Shown in pieces: positions 35,449 through 49,100 of a DNA stretch of 64,000 nt (position 1 is its first letter; every line of letters starts with the position of its first letter). The translations under genes and the position numbers were made by a program. Under the pieces are notes generated by a model. The model saw only the letters and a list, made by a program, of their open reading frames with translations. It had not been told where the DNA came from and did not search any database. The stretch comes from Auanema rhodensis (lineage: Eukaryota; Nematoda; Chromadorea; Rhabditida; Rhabditidae). The stretch covers positions 21,324,501 to 21,388,500 of the forward strand of contig OZ059896.1 in the NCBI GenBank assembly GCA_964057225.1, written 5' to 3'.

Positions 35449-38400
35449 TGTACACTCAACATTGCTTCCAAAAACATTTTGACAAAAACTTTTTCGAAAA
35501 ATTTCAAAATAATTTAGCAAAAAGTAGATGTTTTTAGATTCCTTTTTTCAAGGCAAAGACGATGGACAATGTTATTCAACGAAAAAATTAATTCTTCAGG
35601 GTGAAAATCGAGGATATAAGTGTGAACTTATATCAGTTGATATCTCGGTGCATTTTTAAGCTAGCGCAAATCTGATAACACAGATCGACGCAGCTTAAAA
35701 ATCCGCATCGAATGCACTTTACTACTTTGAGAAACGCTTAATACAAAAGTTAGTTATGATCGTTTGAAAATTGATGCATTAGTGTATGTTGAGTTTCCAT
35801 GTACACTCAACATTGCTTCCAAAAACATTTTGACAAAAGTTTTTTCGAAAAATTTCAAAATAATTTAGCAAAAAGTAGATGTTTTTAGATTCCTTTTTTC
35901 AAGGCAAAGACGATGGACAATGTTATTCAACAAAAAAATTAATTCTTCAGGGTGAAAATCGAGGATATAAGTGTGAACTTATATCAGTTGATATCTCGGT
36001 GCATTTTTAAGCTAGCGCAAATCTGATAACACAGATCGACGCAGCTTGAAAATCCGCATCGAATGTACTATACTACATTGAGAAACGCTTAATACAAAAA
36101 TTAGTTATGATCGTTTGAAAATTGATGCATTAGTGTATGTTGAGTTTCCATGTACACTCAACATTGCTTCCAAAAACATTTTGACAAAAATTTTTTCGAA
36201 AAATTTCAAGATAATTTAGCAAAAAGTAGATGTTTTTAGATTCCTTTTTTCAAGGCAAAGACGATGGACAATGTTATTCAACGAAAAAATTAATTCTTCA
36301 GGGTGAAAATCGAGGATATAAGTGTGAACTTATATCAGTTGATATCTCGGTGCATTTTTAAGCTAGCGCAAATCTGATAACACAGATCGACGCAGCTTAA
36401 AAATCCGCATCGAATGCACTTTACTACTTTGAGAAACGCTTAATACAAAAGTTAGTTATGATCGTTTGAAAATTGATGCATTAGTGTATGTTGAGTTTCC
36501 ATGTACACTCAACATTGCTTCCAAAAACATTTTGACAAAAATTTTTTCGAAAAATTTCAAAATAATTTAGCAAAAAGTAGATGTTTTTAGATTCCTTTTT
36601 TCAAGGCAAAGACGATGGACAATGTTATTCAACAAAAAAATTAATTCTTCAGGGTGAAAATCGAGGATATAAGTGTGCACTTATATCAGTTGATATCTCG
36701 GTGCATTTTTAAGCTAGCGCAAATCTGATAACACAGATCGACGCAGCTTAAAAATCCGCATCGAATGCACTATACTACATTGAGAAACGCTCAATACAAA
36801 AATTAGTTATGATCGTTTGAAAAATGATGCCTTAGTGTATTTTGAGTTTCCATGTACACTCAACATTGCTTCCAAAAACATTTTGACAAAAATTTTTTCG
36901 AAAAATTTCAAAATAATTTAGCAAAAAGTAGATGTTTTTAGATTCCTTTTTTTAAGGCAAAGACGATGGACAATGTTAATCAACAAAAAAATTTATTCTT
37001 CAGGGTGAAAATCGAGGATATAAGTGTGCACTTATATCAGTTGATATCTCGGTGCATTTTTAAGCTAGCGCAAATCTGATAACACAGATCGACGAAGCTT
37101 AAAAATCCGCATCGAATGCACTATACTACATTGAGAAACGCTTAATACAAAAATTAGTTATGATCGTTTGAAAAATGATGCCTTAGTGTATGTTGAGTTT
37201 CCATGTACACTCAACATTGCTTCCAAAAACATTTTGACAAAAATTTTTTCGAAAAATTTCAAAATAATTTAGCAAAAAGTAGATGTTTTTAGATTCCTTT
37301 TTTCAAGGCAAAGACGATGGACAATGTTATTCAACGAAAAAATTAATTCTTCAGGGTGAAAATCGAGGATATAAGTGTGAACTTATATCAGTTGATATCT
37401 CGGTGCATTTTTAAGCTAGCGCAAATCTCATAACACAGATCGACGCAGCTTGAAAATCCGCATCGAATGCACTATACTACATTGAGAAACGCTTAATACA
37501 AAAATTAGTTATGATCGTTTGAAAAATGATGCCTTAGTGTATGTTGAGTTTCCATGTACACTCAACATTGCTTCCAAAAACATTTTGACAAAAACTTTTT
37601 CGAAAAATTTCAAAATAATTTAGCAAAAAGTAGATGTTTTTAGATTCCTTTTTTCAAGGCAAAGACGATGGACAATGTTATTCAACGAAAAAATTAATTC
37701 TTCAGGGTGAAAATCGAGGATATAAGTGTGAACTTATATCAGTTGATATCTCGGTGCATTTTTAAGCTAGCGCAAATCTCATAACACAGATCGACGCAGC
37801 TTGAAAATCCGCATCGAATGCACTATACTACATTGAGAAACGCTTAATACAAAAATTAGTTATGATCGTTTGAAAAATGATGCCTTAGTGTATGTTGAGT
37901 TTCCATGTACACTCAACATTGCTTCCAAAAACATTTTGACAAAATTTTTTTGAAACATTTCAAAATAATTTAGCAAAAAGTAGATGTTTTTAGATTCCTT
38001 TTTTCAAGGCAAAGACGATGGACAATGTTATTCAACGAAAAAATTAATTCTTCAGGGTGAAAATCGAGGATATAAGTGTGAACTTATATCAGTTGATATC
38101 TCGGTGCATTTTTAAGCTAGCGCAAATCTGATAACACAGATCGACGCAGCTTAAAAATCCGCATCGAATGCACTTTACTACTTTGAGAAACGCTTAATAC
38201 AAAAATTAGTTATGATCGTTTGAAAATTGATGCATTAGTGTATGTTGAGTTTCCATGTACACTCAACATTGCTTCCAAAAACATTTTGACAAAAACTTTT
38301 TCGAAAAATTTCAAAATAATTTAGCAAAAAGTAGATGTTTTTAGATTCCTTTTTTTAAGGCAAAGACGATGGACAATGTTATTCAACGAAAAAATTAATT

Positions 38401-40010
38401 CTTCAGGGTGAAAATCGAGGATATAAGTGTGAACTTATATCAGTTGATATCTCGGTGCATTTTTAAGCTAGCGCAAATCTGATAACACAGATCGACGCAG
38501 CTTAAAAATCCGCATCGAATGCACTTTACTACTTTGAGAAACGCTTAATACAAAAGTTAGTTATGATCGTTTGAAAAATGATGCCTTAGTGTATGTTGAG
38601 TTTCCATGTACACTCAACATTGCTTCCAAAAACATTTTGACAAAAATTTTTTCGAAAAATTTCAAAATAATTTAGCAAAAAGTAGATGTTTTTAGATTCC
38701 TTTTTTTAAGGCAAAGACGATGGACAATGTTATTCAACGAAAAAATTAATTCTTCAGGGTGAAAATCGAGGATATAAGTGTGAACTTATATCAGTTGATA
38801 TCTCGGTGCATTTTTAAGCTAGCGCAAATCTGATAACACAGATCGACGCAGCTTAAAAATCCGCATCGAATGCACTATACTACATTGAAAAACGCTTAAT
38901 ACAAAAATTAGTTATGATCGTTTGAAAAATGATGCCTTAGTGTATGTTGAGTTTCCATGTACACTCAACATTGCTTCCAAAAACATTTTGACAAAAATTT
39001 TTTCGAAAAATTTCAAAATAATTTAGCAAAAAGTAGATGTTTTTAGATTCCTTTTTTTAAGGCAAAGACGATGGACAATGTTATTCAACGAAAAAATTAA
39101 TTCTTCAGGGTGAAAATCGAGGATATAAGTGTGAACTTATATCAGTTGATATCTCGGTGCATTTTTAAGCTAGCGCAAATCTGATAACACAGATCGACGC
39201 AGCTTAAAAATCCGCATCGAATGCACTATACCACATTGAGAAACGCTTAATACAAAAATTAGTTATGATCGTTTGAAAAATGATGCATTAGTGTATGTTG
39301 AGTTTCCATGTACACTCAACATTGCTTCCAAAAACATTTTGACAAAAATTTTTTCGAAAAATTTCAAAATAATTTAGCAAAAAGTAGATGTTTTTAGATT
39401 CCTTTTTTCAAGGCAAAGACGATGGACAATGTTATTCAACAAAAAAATTAATTCTTCAGGGTGAAAATCGAGGATATAAGTGTGCACTTATATCAGTTGA
39501 TATCTCGGTGCATTTTTAAGCTAGCGCAAATCTGATAACACAGATCGACGCATCTTAAAAATCCGCATCGAATGCACTATACTACATTGAGAAACGCTTA
39601 ATACAAAAATTAGTTATGATCGTTTGAAAAATGATGCCTTAGTGTATTTTGAGTTTCCATGTACACTCAACATTGCTTCCAAAAACATTTTGACAAAAAT
39701 TTTTTCGAAAAATTTCAAAATAATTTAGCAAAAAGTAGATGTTTTTAGATTCCTTTTTTCAAGGCAAAGACGATGGACAATGTTATTCAACAAAAAAATT
39801 TATTCTTCAGGGTGAAAATCGAGGATATAAGTGTGCACTTATATCAGTTGATATCTCGGTGCATTTTTAAGCTAGCGCAAATCTGATAACACAGATCGAC
39901 GCAGCTTGAAAATCCGCATCGAATGTACTATACTACATTGAGAAACGCTTAATACAAAAATTAGTTATGATCGTTTGAAAAATGATGCCTTAGTGTATGT
40001 TGAGTTTCCA

Positions 40011-40361
40011 TGTACACTCAACATTGCTTCCAAAAACATTTTGACAAAAATTTTTTCGAAAAATTTCAAAATAATTTAGCAAAAAGTAGATATTTTTAGA
40101 TTCCTTTTTTTAAGGCAAAGACGATGGACAATGTTATTCAACGAAAAAATAAATTCTTCAGGGTGAAAATCGAGGATATAAGTGTGCACTTATATCAGTT
40201 GATATCTTGGTGCATTTTCAAGCTAGCGCAAATCTGATAACACAGATCGACGCAGCTTAAAAATCCGCATCGAATGCACTATACTACATTGAGAAACGCT
40301 TAATACAAAAAATAGTTATGATCGTTTGAAAAATGATGCATTAGTGTATGTTGAGTTTCCA
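40011..40361 (+). repeat. Hybrid monomer 115 with open-frame-type centre
   Basis: The centre has gatatcttgg and gcattttcaagc, otherwise found only in the four open-frame monomers. The 5' part has ttaagg (TAA at codon 8), gtagatattt (ATG lost) and a private aaataaattc, and the 3' part has cttaaaaa (TAA at codon 57) and aaaaaatag. It looks like a conversion tract of the open-frame type in another background, or a relic of an older open-frame copy. Confidence 0.65.
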
Positions 40362-43169
40362 TGTACACTCAACATTGCTTCCAAAAACATTTTGACAAAA
40401 ATTTTTTCGAAAAATTTCAAAATAATTTAGCAAAAAGTTGATGTTTTTAGATTCCTTTTTTTAAGGCAAAGACGATGGACGATGTTATTCAACGAAAAAA
40501 TTAATTCTTCAGGGTGAAAATCGAGGATATAAGTGTGAACTTATATCAGTTGATATCTCGGTGCATTTTTAAGCTAGCGCAAATCTGATAACACAGATCG
40601 ACGCAGCTTAAAAATCCGCATCGAATGCACTATACTACTTTGAGAAACGCTTAATACAAAAATTAGTTATGATCGTTTGAAAAATGATGCATTAGTGTAT
40701 GTTGAGTTTTCATGTACACTCAACATTGCTTCCAAAAACATTTTGACAAAAATTTTTTCGAAAAATTTCAAAATAATTTAGCAAAAAGTAGATGTTTTTA
40801 GATTCCTTTTTTCAAGGCAAAGACGATGGACAATGTTATTCAACGAAAAAATTAATTCTTCAGGGTGAAAATCGAGGATATAAGTGTGAACTTATATCAG
40901 TTGATATCTCGGTGCATTTTTAAGCTAGCGCAAATCTGATAACACAGATCGACGCAGCTTAAAAATCCGCATCGAATGCACTATACCACATTGAGAAACG
41001 CTTAATACAAAAATTAGTTATGATCGTTTGAAAAATGATGCATTAGTGTATGTTGAGTTTCCATGTACACTCAACATTGCTTCCAAAAACATTTTGACAA
41101 AAATTTTTTCGAAAAATTTCAAAATAATTTAGCAAAAAGTAGATGTTTTTAGATTCCTTTTTTTAAAGCAAAGACGATGGACGATGTTATTCAACGAAAA
41201 AATTAATTCTTCAGGGTGAAAATCGAGGATATAAGTGTGAACTTATATCAGTTGATATCTCGGTGCATTTTTAAGCTAGCGCAAATCTGATAACACAGAT
41301 CGACGCAGCTTAAAAATCCGCATCGAATGCACTATACCACATTGAGAAACGCTTAATACAAGAATTAGTTATGATCGTTTGAAAAATGATGCATTAGTGT
41401 ATGTTGAGTTTCCATGTACACTCAACATTGCTTCCAAAAACATTTTGACAAAAATTTTTTCGAAAAATTTCAAAATAATTTAGCAAAAAGTAGATGTTTT
41501 TAGATTCCTTTTTTTAAGGCAAAGACGATGGACGATGTTATTCAACGAAAAAATTAATTCTTCAGGGTGAAAATCGAGGATATAAGTGTGCACTTATATC
41601 AGTTGATATCTCGGTGCATTTTTAAGCTAGCGCAAATCTGATAACACAGATCGACGCAGCTTAAAAATCCGCATCGAATGCACTATACTACATTGAGAAA
41701 CGCTTAATACAAAAAATAGTTATGATCGTTTGAAAAATGATGCATTAGTGTATGTTGAGTTTCCATGTACACTCAACATTGCTTCCAAAAACATTTTGAC
41801 AAAAATTTTTTCGAAAAATTTCAAAATAATTTAGCAAAAAGTAGATGTTTTTAGATTCCTTTTTTTAAGGCAAAGACGATGGACGATGTTATTCAACGAA
41901 AAAATTAATTCTTCAGGGTGAAAATCGAGGATATAAGTGTGCACTTATATCAGTTGATATCTCGGTGCATTTTTAAGCTAGCGCAAATCTGATAACACAG
42001 ATCGACGCAGCTTAAAAATCCGCATCGAATGCACTATACTACATTGAGAAACGCTTAATACAAAAAATAGTTATGATCGTTTGAAAAATGATGCATTAGT
42101 GTATGTTGAGTTTCCATGTACACTCAACATTGCTTCCAAAAACATTTTGACAAAAATTTTTTCGAAAAATTTCAAAATAATTTAGCAAAAAGTAGATGTT
42201 TTTAGATTCCTTTTTTCAAGGCAAAGACGATGAACAATGTTATTCAACGAAAAAATCAATTCTTCAGGGTGAAAATCGAGGATATAAGTGTGAACTTATA
42301 TCAGTTGATATCTCGGTGCATTTTTAAGCTAGCGCTAATCTGATAACACAGATCGACGCAGCTTGAAAATCCGCATCGAATGTACTATACTACATTGAGA
42401 AACGCTTAATACAAAAATTAGTTATGATCGTTTGAAAAATGATGCCTTAGTGTATGTTGAGTTTCCATGTACACTCAACATTGCTTCCAAAAACATTTTG
42501 ACAAAAATTTTTTCGAAAAATTTCAAAATAATTTAGCAAAAAGTAGATGTTTTTAGATTCCTTTTTTCAAGGCAAAGACGATGGACAATGTTATTCAACG
42601 AAAAAATTAATTCTTCAGGGTGAAAATCGAGGATATAAGTGTGAACTTATATCAGTTGATATCTCGGTGCATTTTTAAGCTAGCGCAAATCTGATAACAC
42701 AGATCGACGCAGCTTAAAAATCCGCATCGAATGCACTATACCACATTGAAAAACGCTTAATACAAAAATTAGTTATGATCGTTTGAAAAATGATGCATTA
42801 GTGTATGTTGAGTTTCCATGTACACTCAACATTGCTTCCAAAAACATTTTGACAAAAATTTTTTCGAAAAATTTCAAAATAATTTAGCAAAAAGTAGATG
42901 TTTTTAGATTCCTTTTTTTAAAGCAAAGACGATGGACGATGTTATTCAACGAAAAAATTTATTCTTCAGGGTGAAAATCGAGGATATAAGTGTGCACTTA
43001 TATCAGTTGATATCTCGGTGCATTTTTAAGCTAGCGCAAATCTGATAACACAGATCGACGCAGCTTAAAAATCCGCATCGAATGCACTATACCACATTGA
43101 GAAACGCTTAATACAAAAATTAGTTATGATCGTTTGAAAAATGATGCATTAGTGTATGTTGAGTTTCCA

Positions 43170-46100
43170 TGTACACTCAACATTGCTTCCAAAAACATTT
43201 TGACAAAAATTTTTTCGAAAAATTTCAAAATAATTTAGCAAAAAGTAGATGTTTTTAGATTCCTTTTTTTAAGGCAAAGACGATGGACAATGTTATTCAA
43301 CGAAAAAATTAATTCTTCAGGGTGAAAATCGAGGATATAAGTGTGAACTTATATCAGTTGATATCTCGGTGCATTTTTAAGCTAGCGCAAATCTGATAAC
43401 ACAGATCGACGCAGCTTAAAAATCCGCATCGAATGCACTATACTACTTTGAGAAACGCTTAATACAAAAATTAGTTATGATCGTTTGAAAAATGATGCAT
43501 TAGTGTATGTTGAGTTTTCATGTACACTCAACATTGCTTCCAAAAACATTTTGACAAAAATTTTTTCGAAAAATTTCAAAATAATTTAGCAAAAAGTAGA
43601 TGTTTTTAGATTCCTTTTTTTAAGGCAAAGACGATGGACAATGTTATTCAACGAAAAAATTAATTCTTCAGGGTGAAAATCGAGGATATAAGTGTGAACT
43701 TATATCAGTTGATATCTCGGTGCATTTCTAAGCTAGCGCAAATCTGATAACACAGATCGACGCAGCTTAAAAATCCGCATCGAATGCACTATACCACATT
43801 GAGAAACGCTTAATACAAAAATTAGTTATGATTGTTTGAAAAATGATGCATTAGTGTATGTTGAGTTTCCATGTACACTCAACATTGCTTCCAAAAACAT
43901 TTTGACAAAAATTTTTTCGAAAAATTTCAAAATAATTTAGCAAAAAGTAGATGTTTTTAGATTCCTTTTTTTAAGGCAAAGACGATGGACGATGTTATTC
44001 AACGAAAAAATTAATTCTTCAGGGTGAAAATCGAGGATATAAGTGTGCACTTATATCAGTTGATATCTCGGTGCATTTTTAAGCTAGCGCAAATCTGATA
44101 ACACAGATCGACGCAGCTTAAAAATCCGCATCGAATGCACTATACTACATTGAGAAACGCTTAATACAAAAAATAGTTATGATCGTTTGAAAAATGATGC
44201 ATTAGTGTATGTTGAGTTTCCATGTACACTCAACATTGCTTCCAAAAACATTTTGACAAAAATTTTTTCGAAAAATTTCAAAATAATTTAGCAAAAAGTA
44301 GATGTTTTTAGATTCCTTTTTTCAAGGCAAAGACGATGAACAATGTTATTCAACGAAAAAATCAATTCTTCAGGGTGAAAATCGAGGATATAAGTGTGAA
44401 CTTATATCAGTTGATATCTCGGTGCATTTTTAAGCTAGCGCTAATCTGATAACACAGATCGACGCAGCTTGAAAATCCGCATCGAATGTACTATACTACA
44501 TTGAGAAACGCTTGATACAAAAATTAGTTATGATCGTTTGAAAAATGATGCATTAGTGTATGTTGAGTTTCCATGTACACTCAATATTGCTTCCAAAAAC
44601 ATTTTGACAAAAATTTTTTCGAAAAATTTCAAAATAATTTAGCAAAAAGTAGATGTTTTTAGATTCCTTTTTTCAAGGCAAAGACGATGGACAATGTTAT
44701 TCAACGAAAAAATTAATTCTTCAGGGTGAAAATCGAGGATATAAGTGTGAACTTATATCAGTTGATATCTCGGTGCATTTTTAAGCTAGCGCAAATCTGA
44801 TAACACAGATCGACGCAGCTTGAAAATCCGCATCGAATGCACTATACTACATTGAGAAACGCTTAATACAAAAATTAGTTATGATCGTTTGAAAAATGAT
44901 GCCTTAGTGTATGTTGAGTTTCCATGTACACTCAACATTGCTTCCAAAAACATTTTGACAAAAATTTTTTCGAAAAATTTCAAAATAATTTAGCAAAAAG
45001 TAGATGTTTTTAGATTCCTTTTTTTAAGGCAAAGACGATGGACAATGTTATTCAACGAAAAAATTAATTCTTCAGGGTGAAAATCGAGGATATAAGTGTG
45101 AACTTATATCAGTTGATATCTCGGTGCATTTTTAAGCTAGCGCAAATCTGATAACACAGATCGACGCAGCTTAAAAATCCGCATCGAATGCACTATACTA
45201 CTTTGAGAAACGCTTAATACAAAAATTAGTTATGATCGTTTGAAAAATGATGCATTAGTGTATGTTGAGTTTTCATGTACACTCAACATTGCTTCCAAAA
45301 ACATTTTGACAAAAATTTTTTCGAAAAATTTCAAAATAATTTAGCAAAAAGTAGATGTTTTTAGATTCCTTTTTTTAAGGCAAAGACGATGGACAATGTT
45401 ATTCAACGAAAAAATTAATTCTTCAGGGTGAAAATCGAGGATATAAGTGTGAACTTATATCAGTTGATATCTCGGTGCATTTTTAAGCTAGCGCAAATCT
45501 GATAACACAGATCGACGCAGCTTAAAAATCCGCATCGAATGCACTATACCACATTGAGAAACGCTTAATACAAAAATTAGTTATGATCGTTTGAAAAATG
45601 ATGCATTAGTGTATGTTGAGTTTCCATGTACACTCAACATTGCTTCCAAAAACATTTTGACAAAAATTTTTTCGAAAAATTTCAAAATAATTTAGCAAAA
45701 AGTAGATGTTTTTAGATTCCTTTTTTTAAGGCAAAGACGATGGACAATGTTATTCAACGAAAAAATTAATTCTTCAGGGTGAAAATCGAGGATATAAGTG
45801 TGAACTTATATCAGTTGATATCTCGGTGCATTTTTAAGCTAGCGCAAATCTGATAACACAGATCGACGCAGCTTAAAAATCCGCATCGAATGCACTATAC
45901 TACTTTGAGAAACGCTTAGTACAAAAATTAGTTATGATCGTTTGAAAAATGATGCATTAGTGTATGTTGAGTTTTCATGTACACTCAACATTGCTTCCAA
46001 AAACATTTTGACAAAAATTTTTTCGAAAAATTTCAAAATAATTTAGCAAAAAGTAGATGTTTTTAGATTCCTTTTTTTAAGGCAAAGACGATGGACAATG

Positions 46101-49100
46101 TTATTCAACGAAAAAATTAATTCTTCAGGGTGAAAATCGAGGATATAAGTGTGAACTTATATCAGTTGATATCTCGGTGCATTTTTAAGCTAGCGCAAAT
46201 CTGATAACACAGATCGACGCAGCTTAAAAATCCGCATCGAATGCACTATACCACATTGAGAAACGCTTAATACAAAAATTAGTTATGATCGTTTGAAAAA
46301 TGATGCATTAGTGTATGTTGAGTTTCCATGTACACTCAACATTGCTTCCAAAAACATTTTGACAAAAATTTTTTCGAAAAATTTCAAAATAATTTAGCAA
46401 AAAGTAGATATTTTTAGATTCTTTTTTTTAAGGCAAAGACGATGGACGATGTTATTCAACGAAAAAATTAATTCTTCAGGGTGAAAATCGAGGATATAAG
46501 TGTGCACTTATATCAGTTGATATCTCGGTGCATTTTTAAGCTAGCGCAAATCTGATAACACAGATCGACGCAGCTTAAAAATCCGCATCGAATGCACTAT
46601 ACTACATTGAGAAACGCTTAATACAAAAAATAGTTATGATCGTTTGAAAAATGATGCATTAGTGTATGTTGAGTTTCCATGTACACTCAACATTGCTTCC
46701 AAAAACATTTTGACAAAAATTTTTTCGAAAAATTTCAAAATAATTTAGCAAAAAGTAGATGTTTTTAGATTCCTTTTTTCAAGGCAAAGACGATGAACAA
46801 TGTTATTCAACGAAAAAATCAATTCTTCAGGGTGAAAATCGAGGATATAAGTGTGAACTTATATCAGTTGATATCTCGGTGCATTTTTAAGCTAGCGCAA
46901 ATCTGATAACACAGATCGACGCAGCTTAAAAATCCGCATCGAATGCACTATACCACATTGAGAAACGCTTAATACAAAAATTAGTTATGATCGTTTGAAA
47001 AATGATGCATTAGTGTATGTTGAGTTTCCATGTACACTCAACATTGCTTCCAAAAACATTTTGACAAAAATTTTTTCGAAAAATTTCAAAATAATTTAGC
47101 AAAAAGTAGATGTTTTTAGATTCCTTTTTTTAAGGCAAAGACGATGGACAATGTTATTCAACGAAAAAATTAATTCTTCAGGGTGAAAATCGAGGATATA
47201 AGTGTGAACTTATATCAGTTGATATCTCGGTGCATTTTTAAGCTAGCGCAAATCTGATAACACAGATCGACGCAGCTTAAAAATCCGCATCGAATGCACT
47301 ATACCACATTGAGAAACGCTTAATACAAAAATTAGTTATGATCGTTTGAAAAATGATGCATTAGTGTATGTTGAGTTTCCATGTACACTCAACATTGCTT
47401 CCAAAAACATTTTGACAAAAATTTTTTCGAAAAATTTCAAAATAATTTAGCAAAAAGTAGATGTTTTTAGATTCCTTTTTTTAAGGCAAAGACGAATGAC
47501 AATGTTATTCAACGAAAAAATTAATTCTTCAGGGTGAAAATCGAGGATATAAGTGTGAACTTATATCAGTTGATATCTCGGTGCATTTTTAAGCTAGCGC
47601 AAATCTGATAACACAGATCGACGCAGCTTAAAAATCCGCATCGAATGCACTATACTACTTTGAGAAACGCTTAATACAAAAATTAGTTATGATCGTTTGA
47701 AAAATGATGCATTAGTGTATGTTGAGTTTCCATGTACACTCAACATTGCTTCCAAAAACATTTTGACAAAAATTTTTTCGAAAAATTTCAAAATAATTTA
47801 GCAAAAAGTAGATGTTTTTAGATTCCTTTTTTTAAAGCAAAGACGATGGACGATGTTATTCAACGAAAAAATTAATTCTTCAGGGTGAAAATCGAGGATA
47901 TAAGTGTGCACTTATATCAGTTGATATCTCGGTGCATTTTTAAGCTAGCGCAAATCTGATAACACAGATCGACGCAGCTTAAAAATCCGCATCGAATGCA
48001 CTATACCACATTGAGAAACGCTTAATACAAAAATTAGTTATGATCGTTTGAAAAATGATGCATTAGTGTATGTTGAGTTTCCATGTACACTCAACATTGC
48101 TTCCAAAAACATTTTGACAAAAGTTTTTTCGAAAAATTTCAAAATAATTTAGCAAAAAGTAGATGTTTTTAGATTCCTTTTTTTAAGGCAAAGACGATGG
48201 ACAATGTTATTCAACGAAAAAATTAATTCTTCAGGGTGAAAATCGAGGATATAAGTGTGAACTTATATCAGTTGATATCTCGGTGCATTTTTAAGCTAGC
48301 GCAAATCTGATAACACAGATCGACGCAGCTTAAAAATCCGCATCGAATGCACTATACCACATTGAGAAACGCTTAATACAAAAATTAGTTATGATCGTTT
48401 GAAAAATGATGCATTAGTGTATGTTGAGTTTCCATGTACACTCAACATTGCTTCCAAAAACATTTTGACAAAATTTTTTTCGAAAAATTTCAAAATAATT
48501 TAGCAAAAAGTAGATGTTTTTAGATTCCTTTTTTTAAGGCAAAGACGATGGACGATGTTATTCAACGAAAAAATTAATTCTTCAGGGTGAAAATCGAGGA
48601 TATAAGTGTGCACTTATATCAGTTGATATCTCGGTGCATTTTTAAGCTAGCGCAAATCTGATAACACAGATCGACGCAGCTTAAAAATCCGCATCGAATG
48701 CACTATACTACATTGAGAAACGCTTAATACAAAAAATAGTTATGATCGTTTGAAAAATGATGCATTAGTGTATGTTGAGTTTCCATGTACACTCAACATT
48801 GCTTCCAAAAACATTTTGACAAAATTTTTTTCGAAAATTTTCAAAATAATTTAGCAAAAAGTAGATGTTTTTAGATTCCTTTTTTCAAGGCAAAGACGAT
48901 GAACAATGTTATTCAACGAAAAAATCAATTCTTCAGGGTGAAAATCGAGGATATAAGTGTGAACTTATATCAGTTGATATCTCGGTGCATTTTTAAGCTA
49001 GCGCAAATCTGATAACACAGATCGACGCAGCTTGAAAATCCGCATCGAATGTACTATACTACATTGAGAAACGCTTAATACAAAAATTAGTTATGATCGT

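Larger units (their letters stand above)
32992..43169 (+). repeat. Block ancestral or sister to the 27-monomer copies (monomers 95-123)
   Basis: Monomers 95-100 match 137-142 (shift 42), with the private tttagcgaaa at 34811 and 49552. Monomers 102-106 match 145-149 (shift 43), including gttaatcaac. Monomers 107-110 match 177-180 (shift 70), including the 350-bp monomer 109 (37906-38255). Monomers 113-114 resemble 57-58 and 182-183. Monomers 116-123 resemble 67-80. Monomer 101 and monomer 115 are hybrids described separately. Monomer 95 has tcaaagcaaag where 137 has ttaaagcaaag, and 96 has ctgatagcac. The block joins the families seen earlier and later in the window. Confidence 0.75.

Noticed and set aside
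40142-40156. Polyadenylation-like aataaa in monomer 115
   Set aside because: It arises from a single T-to-A change in the aaaaaattaattc stretch and has no associated gene.
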